From: Roseicyclus marinus
GTDB taxonomy: Bacteria; Pseudomonadota; Alphaproteobacteria; Rhodobacterales; Rhodobacteraceae
DNA: 64,000 bases
Assembly: GCF_036322625.1 (NCBI RefSeq)
Contig: NZ_AP027266.1
Location: 1,677,001-1,741,000 of the forward strand
Reading direction: 5' to 3'
Made by a program: the position numbers and the translations under genes. The notes under the pieces were generated by a model. The model worked only from the letters and a program-made list of their open reading frames with translations. It was not told the origin of the DNA and did not search any database. Every line of letters starts with the position of its first letter. Position 1 is the stretch's first letter. Below are positions 59,260 through 64,000 of the stretch, one piece after another.

Positions 59260-61980
59260 CGTATCCGTGATCTCGGCCGTGGCGCTCGCCCCCTCAAGGC
59301 TCGTCGCCTCGAAGTTGCCCCCGTGATCGCCGTCACCGTCGCCGTGATGGAGCCTTCGTCCACGTAGACATCGGCATTGTCGAGGCCCGTTACCGTCAGG
59401 CTGCCGGCCCCCGAGGCGTCCAGCGCGACCGTGTATTCCGTGCCGCCAACATCCACCGTCAGGCTCGCCGGGACACCCGCCTCGGGCGCGTTGCTCAGCG
59501 CGAAGTCGAAGGTCACCGAGGTCGCATCCTCGCTGATGTCGCTCGTCGTCACGCTCACCGTCGTCGTATCGACCGTGTCCGTGACAGTGACGTCAACGCT
59601 CGCGCCGGCAATATCCAGCGCCTCGTAATTGCCGCCCGAGGTCGAGCTGACCGAGTAGCTCTGCGTCCCGCCATCGGCATAGACATCGTCCGTGTTGGGA
59701 TTGGCGAAGGAGACAGACCCCGTCGTCTCGCCCGCCCCGATCGTGATCTCCGCGCCATTGGACAAGGTCAGGACCAGGTCCGTCGCAGGCGCATGCGTCA
59801 CGCTCGCCGTGATCGTGATGTCCGACCCTTCCGCAACCGGAGCCGCCGAGAGCGTCACCGTCGTCGTGTCGACCGTATCCGTGATCTCGGCCGTAGCACT
59901 CGCCCCCTCAAGGCTCGTCGCCTCGAAGTTCCCGCCCGTGATCGCCGTCACAGTCGCCGTGATGGAGCCTTCGTCCACGTAGACATCGGCATTGTCGAGG
60001 CCCGTCACCGTCAGGCTGGCGGCCCCCGTCGCATCGAGCGCGACCGTGTATTCCGTGCCGCCAACATCCACCGTCAGGCTCGCCGGGGCACCCGCCTCGG
60101 GCGCGTTGCTCAGCGCGAAGTCGAAGGTCACCGAGGTCGCATCCTCGCTGATGTCGCTCGTCGTCACGCTGACCGTCGTCGTATCGACCGTGTCCGTGAC
60201 AGTGACATCCACGCTCGCACCGGCGATATCCAGCGCCTCGTAATTGCCGCCCGAGGTCGCGCTGACCGAGTAGCTCTGCGTCCCGCCATCGGCATAGACA
60301 TCGTCGGCATTCGGGTTCGTAAAGCTGACAGACCCCGTCGTCTGACCCGCCCCGATCGTGATCTCCGCGCCATTGGACAAGGTCAGAACCAGGTCCGTCT
60401 CGGGCGCATGCGTCACGCTCGCCGTGATCGTGATGTCCGATCCTTCCGCAACCGGAGCAGCCGAGAGCGTCACGCTGGTCGTGTCGATGGTGTCGCTCAC
60501 CGCGACCGTGGCCGAAGCCGGGGAGATCACCAGGTCCTCGAAGCTCTCGCCCGCGACACTCGCCCCGTTCACCGAGACCGTCACCGCGGAGGCATCGGCA
60601 AAGACATCCTCGCCCTGCGCCGCAACCGTATAGCTCGTGCTCGTCTCGCCCGCCTCGATCGTCACCGTCTCGCCGGTCGAGAGCGTGACCACGAGGTCAT
60701 CCTCCAGCGCCTGGCTCACGCTGACCGTGAAGGAGGCGGCCTGCGCCTCCGTCACATCGCCATCGGAGGCGATGCTCACCGTCACCGTGTCGATGGTGTC
60801 GGTGACGGTGACATCCACGCTCGCACCGGCGATATCCAGCGCCTCGTAATTGCCGCCCGAGGTCGCGCTGACCGAGTAGCTCTGCGTCCCGCCATCGGCA
60901 TAGACATCGTCGGCATTCGGGTTCGTAAAGCTGACAGACCCCGTCGTCTGACCCGCCCCGATCGTGATCTCCGCGCCATTGGACAAGGTCAGAACCAGGT
61001 CCGTCTCGGGCGCATGCGTCACGCTCGCCGTGATCGTGATGTCCGATCCTTCCGCAACCGGAGCAGCCGAGAGCGTCACGCTGGTCGTGTCGATGGTGTC
61101 GCTCACCGCGACCGTGGCCGAAGCCGGGGAGATCACCAGGTCCTCGAAGCTCTCGCCCGCGACACTCGCCCCGTTCACCGAGACCGTCACCGCGGAGGCA
61201 TCGGCAAAGACATCCTCGCCCTGCGCGGCCACGCTGTAGGTCGTGCTCGTCTGACCCGCCTCGATCGTCACCGTCTCGCCGGTCGAGAGCGTGACCACGA
61301 GGTCATCCTCCAGCGCCTGGCTCACGCTGACCGTGAAGGAGGCGGCCTGCGCCTCCGTCACATCGCCATCGGAGGCGATGCTCACCGTCACCGTGTCGAT
61401 GGTGTCGGTGACGGTGACATCCACGCTCGCACCGGCGATATCCAGCGCCTCGTAATTGCCGCCCGAGGTCGCGCTGACCGAGTAGCTCTGCGTCCCGCCA
61501 TCGGCATAGACATCGTCGGCATTCGGGTTCGTAAAGCTGACAGACCCCGTCGTCTCGCCCGCCCCGATCGTGATCTCCGCGCCATTGGACAAGGTCAGGA
61601 CCAGGTCCGTCTCGGGCGCGTTCGTCACGCTCGCCGTGATCGTGATGTCCGATCCTTCCGCAACCGGAGCAGCCGAGAGCGTCACCGTCGTGGTATCCAC
61701 CGTGTCGCTCACCGCGACCGTGGCCGAAGCCGGGGAGATCACCAGGTCCTCGAAGCTCTCGCCCGCGACACTCGCCCCGCTCACCGAGACCGTCACCGCG
61801 GAGGCATCGGCAAAGACATCCTCGCCCTGCGCGGCCACGCTGTAGCTCGTGCTCGTCTGGCCCGCCTCGATCGTCACCGTCTCGCCGGTCGAGAGCGTGA
61901 CCACGAGGTCATCCTCCAGCGCCTGGCTTACGCTGACCGTGAAGGATGCGGCCTGCGCCTCCGTCACATCGCCATCGGAG
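56480..61980 (-). repeat. macro-repeat copy 3 (about 5.5 kb)
   Basis: Matches 47.38-52.88 kb with an offset of about 9,098-9,099 nt. The match stops near 61980, where this copy goes into a C module while the partner continues A-B, which looks like a recombination boundary inside a B module. Confidence 0.65.
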
Positions 61981-64000
61981 GTGATCGACACCGTCACCGT
62001 GTCGACCGTATCCGTGATCTCGGCCGTGGCGCTCGCCCCCGCAAGGCTCGTCGCCTCGAAGTTGCCCCCCGTGATCGCCGTCACCGTCGCCGTGATGGAG
62101 CCTTCGTCCACGTAGACATCGGCATTGTCGAGGCCCGTCACTGTCAGGCTGCCGGTGCCCGAGGCGTCCAGCGCGACCGTGTATTCCGTGCCGCCAACAT
62201 CCACCGTCAGGCTCGCCGGGGCACCCGCCTCGGGCGCGTTGCTCAGCGCGAAGTCGAAGGTCACCGAGGTCGCATCCTCGCTGATGTCGCTCGTCGTCAC
62301 GCTCACCGTCGTCGTATCGACCGTGTCCGTGACCGAGACATCCACGCTCGCACCGGCGATATCCAGCGCCTCGTAATTGCCGCCGGAGGTCGAGGAGACC
62401 GAGTAGCTCTGCGTCCCGCCATCGGCATAGACATCGTCGGTGTTGGGATTGGCGAAGGAGACAGACCCCGTCGTCTCACCCGCCCCGATCGTGATCTCCG
62501 CACCATTGGACAAGGTCAGGACCAGGTCCGTCTCGGGCGCATGCGTCACGCTCGCCGTGATCGTGATGTCCGACCCTTCCGCAACCGGAGCCGCAGAGAG
62601 CGTCACGCTGGTTGTGTCCACCGTATCCGTGACCGACACATCCACGCTCGCACCGGCAATATCCAGCGCCTCGTAATTGCCGCCCGAGGTCGAGGAGACC
62701 GAGTAGCTCTGCGTTCCGCCATCGGCATAGACATCGTCGGTGTTGGGATTGGCGAAGGAGACAGACCCCGTCGTCTCACCCGCCCCGATCGTGATCTCCG
62801 CGCCATTGGACAAGGTCAGAACCAGGTCCGTCTCGGGCGCATGCGTCACGCTCGCCGTGATCGTGATGTCGCTGCCTTCCGCGACAGGTGCCGCCGAGAG
62901 CGTCACCGTCGTCGTGTCGACCGTATCCGTGATCTCGGCCGTAGCACTCGCCCCCTCAAGGCTCGTCGCCTCGAAGTTCCCGCCCGTGATCGCCGTCACA
63001 GTCGCCGTGATGGAGCCTTCGTCCACGTAGACATCGGCATTGTCGAGGCCCGTCACTGTCAGGCTGCCGGCCCCCGAGGCGTCCAGCGCGACCGTGTATT
63101 CCGTGCCGCCAACATCCACCGTCAGGCTCGCCGGGACACCCGCCTCGGGCGCGTTGCTCAGCGCGAAGTCGAAGGTCACCGAGGTCGCATCCTCGCTGAT
63201 GTCGCTCGTCGTCACGCTGACCGTCGTCGTATCGACCGTGTCCGGGACAGTGACGTCAACGCTCGCACCGGCGATATCCAGCGCCTCGTAATTGCCGCCC
63301 GAGGTCGCGCTGACCGAGTAGCTCTGCGTCCCGCCATCGGCATAGACATCGTCGGCATTCGGGTTCGTAAAGCTGACAGACCCCGTCGTCTGCCCCGCCC
63401 CGATCGTGATCTCCGCGCCATTGGACAAGGTCAGGACCAGGTCCGTCTCCGGCGCGTTCGTCACGCTCGCCGTGATCGTGATGTCCGACCCTTCCGCAAC
63501 CGGGGAAGCGGAGAGCGTCACGGCACCCGTCGGGCGGGGTGGTGCGGGAGGGGGTGTTTCCACCTCGACCTCAACCTCCGCCACGGGTGCGGGCGTGGGG
63601 TTGGGCTGGGGGTCAGGTTGTGGCGCCCTTGCGCGCGGCGCCCTTGGCGTCACGTCGTCCGTAAAGCGCTGCACATCGGCCGCGAAACCCGCGCCCGGCG
63701 CCGGTGCGGCAGGCTGAGCGGATGGCGTCGGTGCTGCAGCAGGTTGCCCCTGCCCCGGCTCCTGACCCTGTCCGTCTCCCTGGGCTTGGACAGCAGCCTC
63801 GCCCTGAGCCTCGGGCGCGTCATCTCCGGCGCCGCCCCCGGCGCGGCCCTGCGACCCCCTGCCGGACCGTTCGCCTGCATCCCCATCCCGCGCCCCGCCG
63901 GAACCGTCGGGCACGCCCGGAAGGCCGCCGCCACTTTGGGCCTGGCCCTCCACGACGATACCACCAGGCATAGGCAGGGACAGATCGCCCCCCTGCAGGG
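59241..64000 (-). CDS. giant adhesin, segment 1 (N-terminal part, 5' end outside window)
   Basis: An ATG at 63971 gives 1576 residues, but the frame continues upstream to the edge (LQGGDLSLPM before it), so the ATG is probably internal. LQGGDLSLPMPGGIVVEGQ resembles the short N-terminal beta-strand motif (DLVLTLPDG-IVIEG) of LapA/Bap-type adhesins. Next come a Gly-rich stretch (about residues 12-60), a Gln/Pro/Ala stretch, and PQPDPQPNPTPAPVAEVEVE before the first A module at about 63526. Around 14-15 modules follow, ordered A, C, A, A, C, B, A, B and so on. The frame is lost at 59318-59322 and ends in an Arg-rich out-of-frame tail at 59241. If real, the product would lack the C-terminal secretion signal. 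Confidence 0.75.
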   Translation of the reverse strand, partial: LQGGDLSLPMPGGIVVEGQAQSGGGLPGVPDGSGGARDGDAGERSGRGSQGRAGGGAGDDAPEAQGEAAVQAQGDGQGQEPGQGQPAAAPTPSAQPAAPAPGAGFAADVQRFTDDVTPRAPRARAPQPDPQPNPTPAPVAEVEVEVETPPPAPPRPTGAVTLSASPVAEGSDITITASVTNAPETDLVLTLSNGAEITIGAGQTTGSVSFTNPNADDVYADGGTQSYSVSATSGGNYEALDIAGASVDVTVPDTVDTTTVSVTTSDISEDATSVTFDFALSNAPEAGVPASLTVDVGGTEYTVALDASGAGSLTVTGLDNADVYVDEGSITATVTAITGGNFEATSLEGASATAEITDTVDTTTVTLSAAPVAEGSDITITASVTHAPETDLVLTLSNGAEITIGAGETTGSVSFANPNTDDVYADGGTQSYSVSSTSGGNYEALDIAGASVDVSVTDTVDTTSVTLSAAPVAEGSDITITASVTHAPETDLVLTLSNGAEITIGAGETTGSVSFANPNTDDVYADGGTQSYSVSSTSGGNYEALDIAGASVDVSVTDTVDTTTVSVTTSDISEDATSVTFDFALSNAPEAGAPASLTVDVGGTEYTVALDASGTGSLTVTGLDNADVYVDEGSITATVTAITGGNFEATSLAGASATAEITDTVDTVTVSITSDGDVTEAQAASFTVSVSQALEDDLVVTLSTGETVTIEAGQTSTSYSVAAQGEDVFADASAVTVSVSGASVAGESFEDLVISPASATVAVSDTVDTTTVTLSAAPVAEGSDITITASVTNAPETDLVLTLSNGAEITIGAGETTGSVSFTNPNADDVYADGGTQSYSVSATSGGNYEALDIAGASVDVTVTDTIDTVTVSIASDGDVTEAQAASFTVSVSQALEDDLVVTLSTGETVTIEAGQTSTTYSVAAQGEDVFADASAVTVSVNGASVAGESFEDLVISPASATVAVSDTIDTTSVTLSAAPVAEGSDITITASVTHAPETDLVLTLSNGAEITIGAGQTTGSVSFTNPNADDVYADGGTQSYSVSATSGGNYEALDIAGASVDVTVTDTIDTVTVSIASDGDVTEAQAASFTVSVSQALEDDLVVTLSTGETVTIEAGETSTSYTVAAQGEDVFADASAVTVSVNGASVAGESFEDLVISPASATVAVSDTIDTTSVTLSAAPVAEGSDITITASVTHAPETDLVLTLSNGAEITIGAGQTTGSVSFTNPNADDVYADGGTQSYSVSATSGGNYEALDIAGASVDVTVTDTVDTTTVSVTTSDISEDATSVTFDFALSNAPEAGAPASLTVDVGGTEYTVALDATGAASLTVTGLDNADVYVDEGSITATVTAITGGNFEATSLEGASATAEITDTVDTTTVTLSAAPVAEGSDITITASVTHAPATDLVLTLSNGAEITIGAGETTGSVSFANPNTDDVYADGGTQSYSVSSTSGGNYEALDIAGASVDVTVTDTVDTTTVSVTTSDISEDATSVTFDFALSNAPEAGVPASLTVDVGGTEYTVALDASGAGSLTVTGLDNADVYVDEGSITATVTAITGATSRRRALRGRAPRPRSRIRWTRRR
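59318..59322 (-). other. frameshift site 1: G5 instead of G6
   Basis: Plus strand GAAGTTGCCCCCGTGATC has five C; the equivalent at 50219-50224 has six. On the coding strand ACG-GGG-GGC-AAC (Thr-Gly-Gly-Asn) loses one G, ending the frame at 59241. Confidence 0.85.

Larger units (their letters stand above)
29570..63526 (-). repeat. tandem array of ~112 Ig-like modules of three types
   Basis: Module A (100 aa, 300 nt): key parts TVTLSAAPVAEGSDITITAS, ETDLVLTLSNGETITIGAG, DDVYADGGTQSYSVSSTSGG, NYEALDIAGASVDVTVTDT. Module B (102 aa, 306 nt): TVSITSDGDVTEAQAASFTV, DLVVTLSTGETVTIEAGQTS, FEDLVISPASATVAVSDT. Module C (105 aa, 315 nt): TVSVTTSDISEDATSVTFDF, GGTEYTVALDASGTGSLTV, VDEGSITATVTAITGGNFEA. 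All end in a DT/ID-T linker. A modules dominate; A-B alternation gives a 606-nt period over long stretches; I count 13 C modules. The module count is from length divided by period, so it is approximate. Confidence 0.9.
27249..64000 (-). other. giant RTX adhesin locus, LapA/Bap-like, interrupted by three 1-nt frameshifts and open at the right edge
   Basis: If the three frameshifts at 37774-37778, 49305-49309 and 59318-59322 are restored, one frame spans the whole 36.75 kb, coding for more than 12,200 residues. The frame is still open at the window edge (LQGGDLSLPMPGGIVVEGQ), so the true start lies beyond 64000. Layout from the N-terminus: a low-complexity Gly/Gln/Pro/Ala region, about 112 tandem Ig-like modules, a T1SS-adhesin-type domain, two RTX nonapeptide-like repeats, and a C-terminal secretion region. 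It should be exported in one step by the adjacent type I system and act at the cell surface in attachment or biofilm formation. The four segments are listed separately below because a gene caller would split them. Family call from repeats and RTX is firm; cell-surface role is by analogy. Confidence 0.85.

Noticed and set aside
28074-59367. Three plus-strand open frames of 3195-3701 codons (28074-37823, 38249-49354, 49780-59367) opposite the adhesin
   Set aside because: They are rich in Arg, His and Asp with a shadow 100-residue period and no start signals. Stop codons are missing only because the minus-strand repeat codons are uniform and GC-rich, so any stop-free unit stays open for the whole array.
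27249-63526. CRISPR array or satellite DNA as an explanation of the periodic repeats
   Set aside because: The period is 300/306/315 nt, an exact multiple of three, with coding-type substitutions and a continuous protein frame. There are no short repeats with unique spacers and no cas genes.

Overview
The window looks like the chromosome of a high-GC alphaproteobacterium of the Rhodobacteraceae (Roseobacter/Rhodobacter group). The evidence is the gene order rplU-rpmA-GNAT-obgE-proB-proA on one strand, an L21 protein with a long Ala/Lys-rich tail ending in a helix-hairpin-helix segment, a psuK-psuG pair beside rpsB-tsf, a soluble PhoR-like kinase, and frequent GGGGG/CCCCC intergenic palindromes. 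This taxonomic call is inferred from gene content, not from a database search.

Positions 1-16.9 kb are mostly core genome. On the minus strand lie a DUF502 membrane protein (cut by the left edge), psuG/psuK (pseudouridine breakdown), aroQ overlapping a LuxR-type regulator, a PhoR-like histidine kinase, a trans-sulfuration PLP enzyme, proA, a small ABM-type monooxygenase, proB, obgE, a GNAT acetyltransferase, rpmA, rplU and a DUF2059 exported protein. On the plus strand lie rpsB-tsf and one small uncharacterised gene. A tRNA-Ser(CGA) at 16788-16877 marks the change to accessory content.

Positions 17.4-27.2 kb hold a signalling and secretion neighbourhood. On the plus strand an EAL-domain protein overlaps a GAF-domain protein, and a small secreted protein follows. 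Facing them on the minus strand is a compact type I secretion operon in the order lipoprotein TolC/NodT-like outer-membrane channel, a 1307-residue ABC exporter with two complete modules fused in one chain, an HlyD-type adaptor, and a periplasmic ClpP/SDH-fold serine-protease-like protein 9 nt further on. The exporter is unusual: its first ATPase domain has lost nearly all catalytic motifs, and a C39-like domain seems to sit between the halves.

Positions 27.2-64.0 kb are one enormous minus-strand locus that runs off the right edge. It encodes a LapA/Bap-like giant RTX adhesin of at least about 12,200 residues. About 112 tandem Ig-like modules of three kinds (A 100 aa, B 102 aa, C 105 aa) sit between a low-complexity N-terminal region and a C-terminal part with a T1SS-adhesin domain, a short RTX motif and a type I secretion signal region. 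The frame is broken three times, each time by loss of one G from the same G6 tract (ACG-GGG-GGC) in a C module. The array also contains multi-kilobase near-identical macro-repeats. The frameshifts may be sequencing or assembly errors or slipped-strand variation. The adjacent T1SS operon is the probable exporter of the adhesin, and the EAL/GAF pair and the protease-like protein are plausible (inferred) regulators of its display or processing.
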